Shown here piece by piece: positions 8,114-18,768 of a DNA stretch of 50,341 nt. The stretch is taken from contig JAJZJC010000011.1 in assembly GCA_021810205.1 (NCBI GenBank), forward strand, positions 1 to 50,341, given 5' to 3'. Below the pieces are notes generated by a model that saw only the letters and a program-made list of their open reading frames with translations, searched no databases and had not been told where the DNA came from. The position numbers were made by a program, and so were the translations under genes. Every line of letters begins with the position of its first letter. Position 1 is the first letter of the stretch. Source of the stretch: Actinomycetes bacterium. GTDB taxonomy: Bacteria; Actinomycetota; Acidimicrobiia; Acidimicrobiales; RAAP-2.

Positions 8114-8121
8114 CCCCGTAC

Positions 8122-8616
8122 GTGCCCTCCTTGCGCTCCGTGCCGTCTGCTCCTCTTGCAGCCAAGATCCTCACCGTGTCCGACTCGGTCCACGCTGGCA
8201 CGAGGGAGGACCGCTCCGGCGAAGCGCTTGCTGAACTGCTCGGCATGCACGGCTTCGCGGTGGTCGAACGCCGCACGGTACCCGACGGCATCGAACCGGT
8301 CGCCTCGGCGCTGCGCGAGATGGCGGCGGGGTTCGCGGGCCTCCTCGTCACGACCGGCGGGACCGGCTTCGCGCCGCGTGACCTCACTCCCGAGGCCACC
8401 AGGACCGTGCTCGACCGAGAAGCACCGGGCTTCGCCGAGGCGATGCGCGCGGTCAGCCCGCTCGGGCGGCTCTCGCGCGGGATGGCAGGCACCCTCGGCA
8501 GCTGCGTCGTCGTGAACCTGCCTGGCTCCCCCGCCGGTGCCACCGAGTCGCTTGCTGCGGTGCTCGACGTCGTCCCTCATGCCCTCGAGCTGTCGGGTGG
8601 CGGGCATCCTCACTGA
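8122..8616 (+). CDS. mog: Molybdopterin adenylyltransferase-type protein (MoaB/MogA)
   Basis: A 164-aa MoaB/Mog-fold protein that activates molybdopterin by adenylylation before metal insertion. Visible motifs are ILTVSDSVHAGTREDRSG near the N-terminus, LLVTTGGTGFAPRDLTPEAT (the GGTG molybdopterin loop) and the C-terminal GSCVVVNLPGSPAGATESL. GTG 8122 was chosen from the -10 box and because the family core begins ~15 residues later. It is transcribed divergently from modA and precedes moaA in the same direction. Confidence 0.88.
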   Translation: MPSLRSVPSAPLAAKILTVSDSVHAGTREDRSGEALAELLGMHGFAVVERRTVPDGIEPVASALREMAAGFAGLLVTTGGTGFAPRDLTPEATRTVLDREAPGFAEAMRAVSPLGRLSRGMAGTLGSCVVVNLPGSPAGATESLAAVLDVVPHALELSGGGHPH

Positions 8617-8740
8617 CACGCCGGCTCGACGCGACCCCCGGGGAGACCCTCTGGACCCGGGTAAGCTCCCATCTGACACCGCACACGTGCTGCGGCGGCC
8701 CCGGCAGGAACCACCTGACCCGGACGCGACGCATGGGAAG

Positions 8741-8782
8741 GGCGATCGGACGGATGCGCCAGGCGATCGGACGGATGCGCCA
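8741..8782. repeat. 21-bp tandem duplication
   Basis: GGCGATCGGACGGATGCGCCA is present twice, head to tail and identical, in the gap between the moaB/mog gene and moaA. Confidence 0.9.
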
Positions 8783-8845
8783 ACAGTCGAACCGGGCCGC
8801 CTTCGGGGTCACGGGTCCCAGTCGGCGCCAGGGTATGGCCGCGTG

Positions 8846-9904
8846 GTGACCGGGGTCCGCGTCGCCCTGTCTCGTGGGCCGAGCCGGGGCACCGACGGGT
8901 TCGACGACATGCCGCTCGAGGGCCCCCTCGTGGACCGATACGGGCGGGTCCACGACGACCTTCGCCTCTCGGTGACCGATCGCTGCAACCTGCGATGCGT
9001 GTACTGCATGCCGAATGAGGGCATGACCTTCCTCCCTCGCCAGGACATCTTGAGCTTCGAGGAGATCGAGCGGGTGAGCGCGGTCGCCCACTCCCTCGGC
9101 GTACGCTCCGTCCGCATCACCGGTGGAGAGCCCCTCGTGCGCCGTGGCATTTGCGACCTCGTGGGGCGCATCGCACGTCTGGGGTTCGATGACGTCGCGC
9201 TCACCACGAACGGCACCAAGCTCGCCGGTATGGCCGCCGAGCTCGCCGAGGCCGGGCTTCGGCGCGTGAACATCAGCTGCGACTCCCTTCGTCCCGAACG
9301 CTTCGCCGACATTCGCCGGCGCGGCAGGATGGATGTCGTCCTCGACTCGATGGACGCGGCGGAAGCAGCAGGGCTCACGCCGCTCAAGGTCAACGTGGTC
9401 CTACTGCGTGGGCGCAACGACGACGAGATCCTCGACTTCGCTGCCTTCGCCCGCGATACGGGCAGAGTGGTGCGCTTCATCGAGTACATGCCCCTCGATG
9501 CCGAGGGGCACTGGAGCCGCGAGCAGCTGGTCTCGGGCCGAGAGGTCTACGAGCGGATCTCTGCCGTCTGGCCACTCGAGGCCGTATCGGACCCCGGCGA
9601 TCCTGCGCCAGCGGACCGCTACCGCTTCAGCGACGGCAATGGCGAGATCGGCCTCATATCGACGGTCACCGAGCCGTTCTGCGGCACGTGCAACCGTCTC
9701 CGGCTCACGGCTGACGGCGCGGTGCGCAACTGCTTGTTCTCTGACGCCGAGCACCCCGTACGGGATCTGCTGCGCGGCGGCGGCAGCGACGAGGATCTGG
9801 CGATGCTCTTGCGACGCGCGGTGTGGGCAAAGCTGCCGGGCCACGGCATCAACGATCCGGGATTCCTGCGCCCCGCGCGCTCGATGTCGATGATCGGCGG
9901 CTAG
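8846..9904 (+). CDS. moaA: GTP 3',8-cyclase
   Basis: First enzyme of molybdenum cofactor synthesis: a radical SAM enzyme that, with MoaC, converts GTP to cyclic pyranopterin phosphate. The N-terminal cluster motif is DRCNLRCVYCMP; RITGGEPLVRR binds SAM. The C-terminal second cluster is FCGTCNRLRLTADGAVRNCLFS. About 352 aa. Two starts are possible: GTG 8846, preceded by a TATGGC box 6 nt upstream, or ATG 8909 (MPLEGPLVDRYGRVH), closer to the usual MoaA N-terminus. The usual final GG is present (MSMIGG). moaC was not found in the window. Confidence 0.93.
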   Translation: MTGVRVALSRGPSRGTDGFDDMPLEGPLVDRYGRVHDDLRLSVTDRCNLRCVYCMPNEGMTFLPRQDILSFEEIERVSAVAHSLGVRSVRITGGEPLVRRGICDLVGRIARLGFDDVALTTNGTKLAGMAAELAEAGLRRVNISCDSLRPERFADIRRRGRMDVVLDSMDAAEAAGLTPLKVNVVLLRGRNDDEILDFAAFARDTGRVVRFIEYMPLDAEGHWSREQLVSGREVYERISAVWPLEAVSDPGDPAPADRYRFSDGNGEIGLISTVTEPFCGTCNRLRLTADGAVRNCLFSDAEHPVRDLLRGGGSDEDLAMLLRRAVWAKLPGHGINDPGFLRPARSMSMIGG

Positions 9905-9972
9905 CGCCGATCTGTCGAGCCAGCGCTCGAACCGACGTACCGAGCACTGCGATCTCCCGCACGCGCGCCGGC

Positions 9973-10668
9973 TCAGCGGCGGTGCCGGAGCCTGCGCCAG
10001 ACGAAGAACACGACCGCGAGCCCGCCCAGCGCCCCGCCCAGCCGCTTCAAGAGGACCGGACCGACCACACGCATGAGGTCGACGGGCGCGGCAGCCGGGG
10101 CCTCCGTCCCCGCCCCGGTGTCGGACCGTTCCTCTTTGCCGGCGCTTGCGGCGTTCGTCGCACCAACGCTCGACGAGGTGCTGGTACCGCCGGTCTCGCC
10201 CTTTGGCTCCTCGCCGACGACCTTGCCACCCAGCACCGTCGCCTCGAGGGAATCGACGAACTGCCCGAGCAGCTTCGTGCTCACATCGGCGAGGACACCG
10301 CGGCCGAACTGCGCGACACGCCCCGAGATCGCGAGGTCCGTCGTGACCGAGACGCGCGTCGACGTGCCGGCGGGCTCGAGCTGCGCAGTGATCGTGGCGC
10401 TCGCGTTTCCCTGGCCTCGGGTCTCTCGCCCTTCGGCGCGCAAAACCGCACGGTGGGCTGCCTCGTCACGCTCGACAAAGGTCGCCTTGCCCTTGTACTC
10501 GGCGGTGACCGGGCCGACCTTCACCTTCACGACGCCGCGGTACTCGTCGCCCTCGACCGACTGGAGCTGCGCGCCGGGCATGCACGGTGCGATCCGGGCG
10601 ACGTCGGTGAGAACCGCCCAGGCCTCGTCGAGCGGCACGTCCACGGTGAAATCGTTGGTCAACTCCAT
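9973..10668 (-). CDS. coxG: CoxG-like SRPBCC protein of the molybdenum hydroxylase cluster
   Basis: A 231-aa protein. Residues 1-150 are an SRPBCC/CoxG domain (FTVDVPLDEAWAVLTDV, CMPGAQL, GPVTAEYKGKATF). A linker rich in Ser, Thr and Ala follows, and the C-terminus is a membrane anchor (GGALGGLAVVFFVW then RRLRHRR). CoxG proteins are thought to recruit CO dehydrogenase-type enzymes to the membrane. ATG 10668 follows a good Shine-Dalgarno (AGGAGAG at 10680-10674). It is the last gene of the coxS-to-coxG set, 25 nt after mocA. Confidence 0.85.
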   Translation of the reverse strand: MELTNDFTVDVPLDEAWAVLTDVARIAPCMPGAQLQSVEGDEYRGVVKVKVGPVTAEYKGKATFVERDEAAHRAVLRAEGRETRGQGNASATITAQLEPAGTSTRVSVTTDLAISGRVAQFGRGVLADVSTKLLGQFVDSLEATVLGGKVVGEEPKGETGGTSTSSSVGATNAASAGKEERSDTGAGTEAPAAAPVDLMRVVGPVLLKRLGGALGGLAVVFFVWRRLRHRR

Positions 10669-10693
10669 CTCGTCTCTCCTCGATCTGTTGGCA

Positions 10694-11275
10694 CTAGCGC
10701 ACGCCTGCCGCACCACTGCCCGGGTCGTAGCGTTGAAGGTCTTCGAGCGTATCCACATCTGCGGGGTCGCCCTCACAGGGCACCTCGCCGACCAGCTCGG
10801 GGCATCGGCGCATGAGCTCCCTCGCCCCCTCGTCGCCCGTCCCGGCCAACAACGGCCAGACGGTGCGATGCAGCCGCACCGGTGGGCGACGGCGGCCCTC
10901 GAAGGTCGCCGTCACGACCAACGCACCGTCGGCACGGCCGACGGCGCGCCACGCCGACGCGGGGACGAGTGGCTGGTCCCCCAGGCCCACCACAGCGGCA
11001 TCCATGCCCAGCAGCGCGCACGTGTCCAGTCCGGCGCGAAGCGACGTCGCCTGCCCCTCGCGCCACCGGGCGTTCTCCACGACGACGACCTCGGTCTCGC
11101 AGCCCGAGAGGACCCGTGCGAGGTCGACGGAGCCCGTCACCACGACGACGGCGTCGAGGGATGCCTCGATCGCCGCGCGGATGGCCCAGGCGGCGAGCGG
11201 CCTGCCCCCGAATGGCGCGAGGAGCTTGGGCACGGGACCCTCGAAGCGCTCGCCGGCACCACCGGCGAGCACCAC
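10694..11275 (-). CDS. mocA: Molybdenum cofactor cytidylyltransferase-like (MocA)
   Basis: About 193 aa, MobA/MocA nucleotidyltransferase fold: VLAGGAGERF, PKLLAPFGGRPLAAWA, VVGLGDQPLVP (metal-binding DQP as in MocA) and DVDTLEDLQRY near the end. MocA makes the cytosine-dinucleotide cofactor used by xanthine oxidase-family enzymes, which fits its place after xdhC and coxL. Only GTG 11275 is a standard start. Family members usually begin a few residues earlier (RVAAVVLAGG), and the frame stays open to a CTG overlapping the xdhC stop, so the true start may be non-standard. Confidence 0.83.
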   Translation of the reverse strand: MVLAGGAGERFEGPVPKLLAPFGGRPLAAWAIRAAIEASLDAVVVVTGSVDLARVLSGCETEVVVVENARWREGQATSLRAGLDTCALLGMDAAVVGLGDQPLVPASAWRAVGRADGALVVTATFEGRRRPPVRLHRTVWPLLAGTGDEGARELMRRCPELVGEVPCEGDPADVDTLEDLQRYDPGSGAAGVR

Positions 11276-11319
11276 GGCTGCGACGCGCGCGGCGTGCGCC
11301 CCCCGGTCCTCGGGCGTAG

Positions 11320-12477
11320 TCAGCCGGGCAACCCCGCGTCCGCCACCGCCGCTGGCTGCGGTCGGTGGATCGGCCCGTCGGCGTCTCGGAGCGACGGCGC
11401 CGCCTTGCCGGTGCGTCGGGCAATGATCTCCGCGCAGATCGCCACCGCCGTCTCCTCAGGGGTCCGCGCCCCGATGTCGAGCCCGATGGGCGCCATGACC
11501 CGGGCGAGACCCTCGTCGTCCACCCCCGCCTCGCGCAGGCGCGCGACACGGTCCGCATGCGTCCGGCGCGAGCCCATCGCCCCGAGGTAGCCGACGTCGG
11601 TGGTGACCGCGGCCACGATCGCGGGCACGTCGAACTTCGGGTCGTGGGTGAGCACGCAGATCGCGTCACGCGGACCCAAACTGCTCCCGACCTTTGCCAG
11701 GTAGCGTTCGGGGCGATCCACGACCACCTCATCTGCCATCGGGAACCGAGTCCGGGTGGCGAACACGGGGCGGGCGTCGCAGACCACCACGTGATAGCCG
11801 AGCACCTTTCCGACCCGGGTCAGCGCGGCGGTGAAGTCGACGGCACCGAAGATCACGAGACGTGGCAGCGGCGCGAACACCTCGACGAAGACCGATACGT
11901 CCTCTTGGCGAGCCTCGCCGCAGCTACCGTAGTGACGGGTCGCCGACAGGCCGCTCGCGAGCGCGCCCGCGGCGTCCCGCCGGACCACATCGTCGAGCGC
12001 GGCGTTCCCGAGGGAGCCATGGACCTCGCCATCGGCCCCCACGAGCATGCTCGCCCCGAGCGCCACCGCGGTCTCCTTCGTCTCCGGCTCGGCAAGATCG
12101 ACAACGGTGGCGAGCGCGACGGGACGGTCGGCCGCCAGCGCGTCACGAAGCTCTTCGTAGACGCTGGGCAGGTTCGGGTCGACGAGCAGGTGGACCGTTC
12201 CGCCGCAGGTGAGCCCCACGGCAAACGCCTCGTCGTCGGAGTAGCCAAACGTGCACCGCCTGGCCCGGTTCGACGCCATGGCATCGAGTGCCTCGGTCAC
12301 GACCGCACCCTCGACGCAGCCGCCCGACACCGAGCCCGCCACCTCACCGCGCTCGTTCACCACCATCGTGGCACCCGGATCGCGTGGGCCCGAGCCCTCG
12401 ACGCCCACGACGCGGGCCACCGCCACGCGCTGGCCCGCCTGACGCCACCGCTCGACGTCTCCGATGACCTCTTTCAT
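11320..12477 (-). CDS. xdhC: XdhC/CoxI-family cofactor maturation protein
   Basis: A 385-aa protein of the XdhC/CoxI family, which binds molybdenum cofactor and delivers it, usually sulfurated, to xanthine dehydrogenase-type enzymes. The N-terminal XdhC domain has GSGPRDPGATMVV and GSVSGGCVEGAVV; the C-terminal Rossmann domain has LVIFGAVDF, VICVLTHDPKFD-like text and YLGAMGSRRTHADR. The ATG overlaps the upstream coxE stop by 4 nt (ATGA). Confidence 0.9.
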   Translation of the reverse strand: MKEVIGDVERWRQAGQRVAVARVVGVEGSGPRDPGATMVVNERGEVAGSVSGGCVEGAVVTEALDAMASNRARRCTFGYSDDEAFAVGLTCGGTVHLLVDPNLPSVYEELRDALAADRPVALATVVDLAEPETKETAVALGASMLVGADGEVHGSLGNAALDDVVRRDAAGALASGLSATRHYGSCGEARQEDVSVFVEVFAPLPRLVIFGAVDFTAALTRVGKVLGYHVVVCDARPVFATRTRFPMADEVVVDRPERYLAKVGSSLGPRDAICVLTHDPKFDVPAIVAAVTTDVGYLGAMGSRRTHADRVARLREAGVDDEGLARVMAPIGLDIGARTPEETAVAICAEIIARRTGKAAPSLRDADGPIHRPQPAAVADAGLPG

Positions 12478-13696
12478 GTGCTCGCCCAGCCTTTCCCCGC
12501 CGCGACCGCGTCCCCCCGCCGACGGCGCCCGGGAGCGCCGAGTAGCTGGACGAGGGCGTCGAGCGACGCGACGGAATGCCCTTCGACGAATTGATCAACA
12601 TAGGGAAGGGCGGCTGCCATTCCCCGGACCAGCGGGGCGTAGCCCGGCGTGGCCTTCAGAGGGTTCACCCAGATGATCTCGTAGGCCACGCGCGAGAGGC
12701 GAGCCATCTCGGCCGCCAACGCCGCGGGGTCCCCGCGGTCCCAACCGTCGGAGAGGATCACCACGACCGCACCGCGTGCCATCCCTCGGGTACCCCAACG
12801 GTCGTTGAACTGGCGGATCGCCTCACCCAGCCGCGTCCCTCCGGACCAATCTCGCACCGCCCGGCCGGCGTCGGCGAGCGCCGCGTCGGGGTCTCGGGCA
12901 GCCAGCGCCCGGGTGACGCGCGTGAGTCGGGTGCCGATGGTGAATGCCTCCACCCGGGGACGCCCCGCGACGGCGACGTGGAGAAAGCGCAGCAACGCAC
13001 GTGCATATGGCGCCATCGACCCGCTCACGTCGCAAAGGAAGACCACTCGACGAGGACGGTCGGTCGGCTCGAGCCACCGGCGCTCCAGGGGCTCCCCGCC
13101 CGTCCGAAGTGCCCGCTGGACGGTTCTGCGCACGTCGGGCCAGTCCCCGCGGCGTCCGGCAGGCCGTCGACGACGCGTCCGGCGTCGGTTGCCGCCCCAG
13201 CGCACCGCGGCCATGAGGCGCTGGGCCTCCTCGAGCTCGGCTGGCGTGCACTCGGCAAAGTCCTTGTCCCGCAGGACTTCAGTGGCGCTGTAGCGAAGCT
13301 CGATGACGTTGCCCGTGGGCGCCTCGGTGGGCTGCGACTCCTCCTCCTCCTCATCCTCCCGGTCCAGCGCGAGGGTGACGGGCTCTTCGTACACGGCGAG
13401 CAGATCGCCGACCATTCCCTCGTCCCCCTGCCAAAAGGCGCGATAGACGGCGTCATAGGCGGCCACGTCCTCGGGTCTTCGCACGAGAGTGGCGCGCCCC
13501 GCCCAGTACACGGCGCAGGCGTCGTGGAAGCCGACCGCGTCAAGCGCTCGGGCGTAGTCGACAGCCGCTCCCCCGCCCTCGGGAATCCCGGCACTTCGCA
13601 GCGCACGCACGAACGCCACGGCCACGCGCGCCGCCTGGTCCTCTGGGACGGTGCCGTCACCCGACATGCGACCGGGCCGTTGCGAGCTGCTCGTGC

Positions 13697-13700
<4 letters not shown>
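12474..13700 (-). CDS. coxE: CoxE-like VWA-domain protein
   Basis: A 408-aa protein with a von Willebrand A domain in its second half. The MIDAS motif is DVSGSM (VVFLCDVSGSMAPYA), followed by GGTRLGEAI and VILSDGWDRGD. The N-terminal half is the helical CoxE region with an acidic run (DREDEEEEES) and an Arg-rich stretch. CoxE works with the MoxR-type ATPase CoxD in maturing the copper- or molybdenum-containing site of CoxL-type enzymes. ATGA overlaps join it to coxD and xdhC. Confidence 0.88.
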
Positions 13701-14648
<948 letters not shown>

Positions 14649-14656
<8 letters not shown>

Positions 14657-15476
14657 GTGCGGCCGACGCCTCCTCGAGCGCCCGGCGGACCAGCACCGTC
14701 GCGAGGTGACGACGGTACTCGCTGCTCGCATGGACGTCGCTCGGCGGCTCGAGACCGTCCGCGGCGTGAGCAGCGGCATCGACGGCACTGGCACCCGACG
14801 CCAGAGCTTCTTCGACCGCGCGGGCACGCACGGGCGTGGGGCCCATGTTCACCAGGGCGACGCGTGGGGTGCCATCGAGGACAGCAGCGACACCGACGAT
14901 CGCCCAGTCCTGGGCGCGGCGGTTGAACTTCTGGAACGCGCTGGCGCCCCCGGATTTGGGGACCCTGATCTCGGTCAGCATCTCGTCTGGCTGCAGTGCC
15001 GTCTCGAGGAATCCCAGGAAGAACTCGTCGGCGGGGATCTGCCGCGTCCCGTTCGGACCCTGCGCCACGAAGGTGGCACCGTAGGCGAGCGCGGCCGCCG
15101 GCAGATCGGAGGCGGGATCGCCGTGGGCGAGAGAGCCGCCGATCGTGCCGCGGTGACGCACCTGAGGGTCGCCGATCTGCGCAGCGACGCGGGCGAGCAG
15201 CGGTGCATGGGCGCGCGCGACCTCGGAGGTCTCGAGGTCCCGATGGCGGGTGAGCGCGCCGATCGCGACATGGTCTCCGGCGTCGCGCACGTACGACAGC
15301 CCGTCGATGCGGCCCACGTCCACCAAGACGCCGGGCGTCGCGAGCCGCAGCTTCATCAGCGGCAGCAACGAGTGACCGCCAGCCAGGAGCTTCGCGTCGT
15401 CGGGGTCCTCTCGGAGCCAGCCGATGGCCTCGTCGACGGACCCGGCGCGCCGGTACTCGAACTTGGCAGGGATCAT
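14649..15476 (-). CDS. coxM: Molybdenum hydroxylase FAD-binding subunit
   Basis: A 275-aa medium subunit of a xanthine oxidase-family enzyme, carrying electrons from the Fe-S subunit to FAD. The opening [21 protein letters not shown] and AGGHSLLPLMKLRL are the first FAD loop; RHRGTIGGSLAHGDPASDLPAA is the second. The C-terminal CO_deh_flav_C domain starts near KFNRRAQDWAIVGVA. ATG overlaps the coxL stop (ATGA). Confidence 0.92.
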
Positions 15477-17881
15477 GAGGTACCTCCTGTCGGCGTCCGG
15501 CGGGCGGCGTCGACCGCTCGCCAGACGCGCTCGGGCGTGACGGGCATTTCCATCGAGTGCACTCCAAGGTGGGCGAGCGCGTCGACCACCGCATTGACGA
15601 CCGCCGGCGTGGAGGCGATCGTCCCGGCTTCGCCGATTCCCTTCACCCCCAGCGGGTTCGAAGGGCTGGGGGTCACCGTATGACCCAGCGTGAAGCTCGG
15701 CAACTCCGAGGCGGCCGGGACCAAGTAGTCGGCGAACGAGGTGGTGAGGATATTGCCCGCCTCGTCGTACGCCGCTTCCTCCCACATGGCCTGGGCGACG
15801 CCCTGAGCGATCCCGCCGTGCACCTGCCCCTCGACGATGAGCGGGTTCACCTGGTTGCCGCAGTCGTCGACGGCGACATAGCGCACGAGGTCCACACGGC
15901 CAGTGTCGGAGTCGATCTCGACGACCGCCACATGGGTGCCGAAGGGGAACGTGAAGTTCTCCGGGTCGTAGGTCGCCTGCGCCTCGAGGTTCGGCTCCAT
16001 CCCGTCGGGCAGGTCGTGAGCGGTGAACGCGGCGAAGGCAAGCTCACCAAGGGCGACCGCGCGCGACGGGGTGCCACGCACGCTGAACGTGCCCGCCTCG
16101 AGGTCGAGATCCTCGGGTGCGACCTCGAGGCGGTGCGCGGCGAGCAGCCGGGCCTTGTCGACCACGCGGTCTGCGGCCATCGCGATCGCCGTGCCCCCCA
16201 CCGACAGCGAGCGAGAACCGTAGGTGTCGAGCCCGAACGGCGACACCGCGGTGTCCGAGTGCAAGACGTCGACGTCCTCGGGTGACACCCCGAGCTTGTC
16301 GGCGACGATCATCGACCAGCTGGTCTCGTGGCCCTGTCCGTGCGGCGACGAGCCGCTGACCACCTGGACCTTGCCGGTGGGCAGCATGCGCACGGTCGCG
16401 GCTTCCCATCCACCTGCCGCGTAGTTCAGCGAGGCGAGCACACGAGACGGCGCCAGCCCGCACATCTCGACGTACGACGAAAGCCCGATCCCGAGCAGCT
16501 TTGCGGATCCCTGCGCCCGGCGCTGTGCCTGCTCGGCACGCAGCCCCTCGTAGTCGGCGAGCTCGAGCGCGCCAGCGAGCGCCGCGTCGTAGTCGCCGCT
16601 GTCGAAGAGGAGCCCTCCGGACGAAGCGTAGGGGAACTTGTCCTTGGCGATGAAGTTCCGCCGCCGCACCTCGGCTGGGTCGACGCCGATGCGGCGCGCG
16701 AGCGCGTCCATGGCGCGCTCGATCGCGTACGTCGCCTCCGGCCGTCCCGCCCCACGGTAGGCGTCGGTCGGCGTCTTGTTCGTGAAGACGCCCGTGCACG
16801 TGAAGGAGTACGCGGGGACGTCATAGACGCCGTGGTACAAGAACGCGCCGAGGATCGGGATTCCCGGGGTCACGAGCTGCAAGTACGCGCCCATGTCTGC
16901 CACCAGGTGCACGCGCACCGCCTGCACGTGTCCCTCGGCGTCGGCGGCAAGCTCGATCTGTTGGATCTGGCCGCGACCTTGGATGGTCGCCTGCGCCGCC
17001 TCGCTGCGCTCTTCGGTCCAGCGAACGGGGCGCCGCATGCGTCGCGCAAGGGCGAGGCACAAGAGCTCTTCGGCATAGACGTTCAGCTTGGAGCCGAAGC
17101 CGCCACCGACCGACGGGGCGACCACCCGCAGCCGACCCTCCGGCACACCCGCGGTGATGCCGAGCATGGTCCGCAGGATGTGTGGGATCTGCGTCGACGA
17201 ATAGACGGTGAAGTCCCCCCCAAAAGGCTGTGGCACCACGCAGACGCCCCGGGGCTCCATGGCGGCAGGGATGAGACGCTGCTGGACGTAGCGCTCCGAG
17301 ACGGTGACTGCGGCCTCGGCGAACGCCCGCTCGACCGCCGCGGCATCGGGGGCGAGCTCCCAGATGTACGCGCGGTTCGTCTCGCTCGCGTCGTGAGCGA
17401 GAACCCGGTCGGACGCCGCATCGGCGAGGTCGACGGCAGCGGGGAGCACCTCGTAGGACACGCTCACCGAGGCGGCAGCGTCCTGCGCCTGGGCGGCGGA
17501 CTCGGCGAGCACGACCGCTACCGCGTCGCCGACGTAGCAGGCCTCGTCGAGCGCCACGGGGTAGTGCGTGGGCGTCTGCATGTCGGCGGTGACGGGCCAT
17601 GCGCAGGGCATGGGGGCCGCCCACTCGCCCAGGAGGTCACGCCCACTGAACGCCGCGACCACCCCCGGACACTCGCGCGCCGCGGACAGGTCGACCTCGA
17701 GCACGCGGGCGTGCGCATGAGGGCTCCGTACCACCGACAGGTGCAGCGCGCCAGGCACCGAGAGGTCGTGGACGAACTGCGCCTCACCCGACAAGAGCGC
17801 CGGGTCCTCGCGTCGAAGCATCCGGGTCCCGACCACGCCGCGTGCTCCGCCGCCCGCTCGCTCGGTCACGGTCGCGCTCAC
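15473..17881 (-). CDS. coxL: Form II CoxL-type molybdenum hydroxylase large subunit
   Basis: An 802-aa catalytic subunit binding the molybdopterin cofactor. Typical features are [22 protein letters not shown] near the N-terminus, [20 protein letters not shown] and the C-terminal [21 protein letters not shown] with the catalytic Glu. The active-site loop near residues 374-380 reads AYRGAGR. Form I CO dehydrogenase carries AYRCSFR, whose Cys binds copper; that Cys is absent, so this is a form II (BMS-type) enzyme whose substrate may not be CO. GTG 17881 overlaps the coxS stop as GTGA. Confidence 0.92.
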   Translation of the reverse strand: MSATVTERAGGGARGVVGTRMLRREDPALLSGEAQFVHDLSVPGALHLSVVRSPHAHARVLEVDLSAARECPGVVAAFSGRDLLGEWAAPMPCAWPVTADMQTPTHYPVALDEACYVGDAVAVVLAESAAQAQDAAASVSVSYEVLPAAVDLADAASDRVLAHDASETNRAYIWELAPDAAAVERAFAEAAVTVSERYVQQRLIPAAMEPRGVCVVPQPFGGDFTVYSSTQIPHILRTMLGITAGVPEGRLRVVAPSVGGGFGSKLNVYAEELLCLALARRMRRPVRWTEERSEAAQATIQGRGQIQQIELAADAEGHVQAVRVHLVADMGAYLQLVTPGIPILGAFLYHGVYDVPAYSFTCTGVFTNKTPTDAYRGAGRPEATYAIERAMDALARRIGVDPAEVRRRNFIAKDKFPYASSGGLLFDSGDYDAALAGALELADYEGLRAEQAQRRAQGSAKLLGIGLSSYVEMCGLAPSRVLASLNYAAGGWEAATVRMLPTGKVQVVSGSSPHGQGHETSWSMIVADKLGVSPEDVDVLHSDTAVSPFGLDTYGSRSLSVGGTAIAMAADRVVDKARLLAAHRLEVAPEDLDLEAGTFSVRGTPSRAVALGELAFAAFTAHDLPDGMEPNLEAQATYDPENFTFPFGTHVAVVEIDSDTGRVDLVRYVAVDDCGNQVNPLIVEGQVHGGIAQGVAQAMWEEAAYDEAGNILTTSFADYLVPAASELPSFTLGHTVTPSPSNPLGVKGIGEAGTIASTPAVVNAVVDALAHLGVHSMEMPVTPERVWRAVDAARRTPTGGTS

Positions 17882-18351
17882 GACACCAGCTCCGTCGAGC
17901 CGGCTGCCGCCAGGGCCGCCTTCACGATGTTGTGGTAACCGGTGCAGCGGCAGAGGTTGCCTTCGAGGCCCTCCCGCACCTCGGCTTCGGTCGGGTTCGG
18001 GTGCTCTTTCAACAACGAGGTGATCGCCATCACCATGCCCGGGGTGCAGTAGCCGCACTGCAACGCGTGGTGCTCGTGGAACGCCTGCTGGACGGGGTGG
18101 AACGTCCCGTCCGGCTTCGCGAGACCTTCGATGGTGGTCACCTCCTGGCCGTCGGCTTGGGCGGCGAGCACGGTGCAGGACTTCACCGACTCCCCGTTCA
18201 ACAAGACCGTGCAGGCGCCGCACGACGTCGTGTCACAGCCGACGTTGGTCCCGGTCAGTCCGCACGCCTCGCGCAAGAAGTACACGAGCAGCGTTCGTGT
18301 CTCCACGTCATGGGTCTCGGCGCGGCCGTTCACCGTCACGGTCACCTTCAT
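17878..18351 (-). CDS. coxS: Molybdenum hydroxylase [2Fe-2S] subunit
   Basis: A 157-aa small subunit with two [2Fe-2S] clusters. The N-terminal plant-ferredoxin site is [16 protein letters not shown] with a later SCTV Cys; the C-terminal site is QCGYCTPGM and [14 protein letters not shown] 18351 has a strong GGAGG Shine-Dalgarno 6 nt upstream. It leads the coxS-L-M-D-E-xdhC-mocA-coxG set, whose order S-L-M differs from the M-S-L order of form I cox operons and agrees with the form II assignment. Confidence 0.93.
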   Translation of the reverse strand: MKVTVTVNGRAETHDVETRTLLVYFLREACGLTGTNVGCDTTSCGACTVLLNGESVKSCTVLAAQADGQEVTTIEGLAKPDGTFHPVQQAFHEHHALQCGYCTPGMVMAITSLLKEHPNPTEAEVREGLEGNLCRCTGYHNIVKAALAAAGSTELVS

Positions 18352-18450
18352 CGCGGACCTCCCTCCCTGCCCTTGTAGGGCGGACGACGTGCAAGCCGGT
18401 TCATCATCGCGCCCCGGCACCCGGCGGCGCTACGTCTGGCATCGAGGTCC

Positions 18451-18523
18451 ATGCCTGGCGTGGGCGAGCATGCCATGCCTGGCGTGGGCGAGCATGCCAT
18501 TGCCTGGCGTGGGCGAGCATGCC
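18451..18523. repeat. 24-25-bp tandem repeat, 3 copies, between moaD and coxS
   Basis: ATGCCTGGCGTGGGCGAGCATGCC occurs at 18451-18474 and 18475-18498, then once more with one inserted T (18499-18523). Each unit begins and ends with a GCAT-like palindrome, so the array could fold into hairpins in the transcript between moaD and coxS. Confidence 0.9.
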
Positions 18524-18528
18524 GGGAG

Positions 18529-18768
18529 TCACGAGCCTCCCGACACAGGAGGGACGACCGCGACCTCGTCGCCGGCGGCGACGGACGGGTCTCCTTCGAC
18601 TGGCTCACCGTTCAGCCAGAGCGCCGAGACGGCGAGGACCTTCGTGAACTCTTCGCCGAACTGGCTGCGCGCGGCGTCGCAGAGCTCACTGACCGTGCGC
18701 GCCTCGAGCTGAACGCGCCCAAGGCCCGCGGCACTGCGGGCGGGCCCGAACAACAGGAGCGTCGCCAT
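18529..18768 (-). CDS. moaD: Molybdopterin synthase small subunit
   Basis: A 79-aa ubiquitin-fold sulfur carrier (MATLLLFGPARSAAGL at the start, LWLNGEPV and DEVAVVPPVSGG at the end). MoaD normally ends in a bare Gly-Gly that is adenylylated and thiocarboxylated; here the frame ends GGS, one residue too long, so trimming by a protease would be needed. The ATG overlaps the moeA stop by one base (TGATG). Confidence 0.87.
   Translation of the reverse strand: MATLLLFGPARSAAGLGRVQLEARTVSELCDAARSQFGEEFTKVLAVSALWLNGEPVEGDPSVAAGDEVAVVPPVSGGS

Noticed and set aside
15473-17881. True aerobic CO dehydrogenase (form I)
   Set aside because: The active-site loop is AYRGAGR, lacking the Cys of AYRCSFR, and the subunit order is S-L-M.
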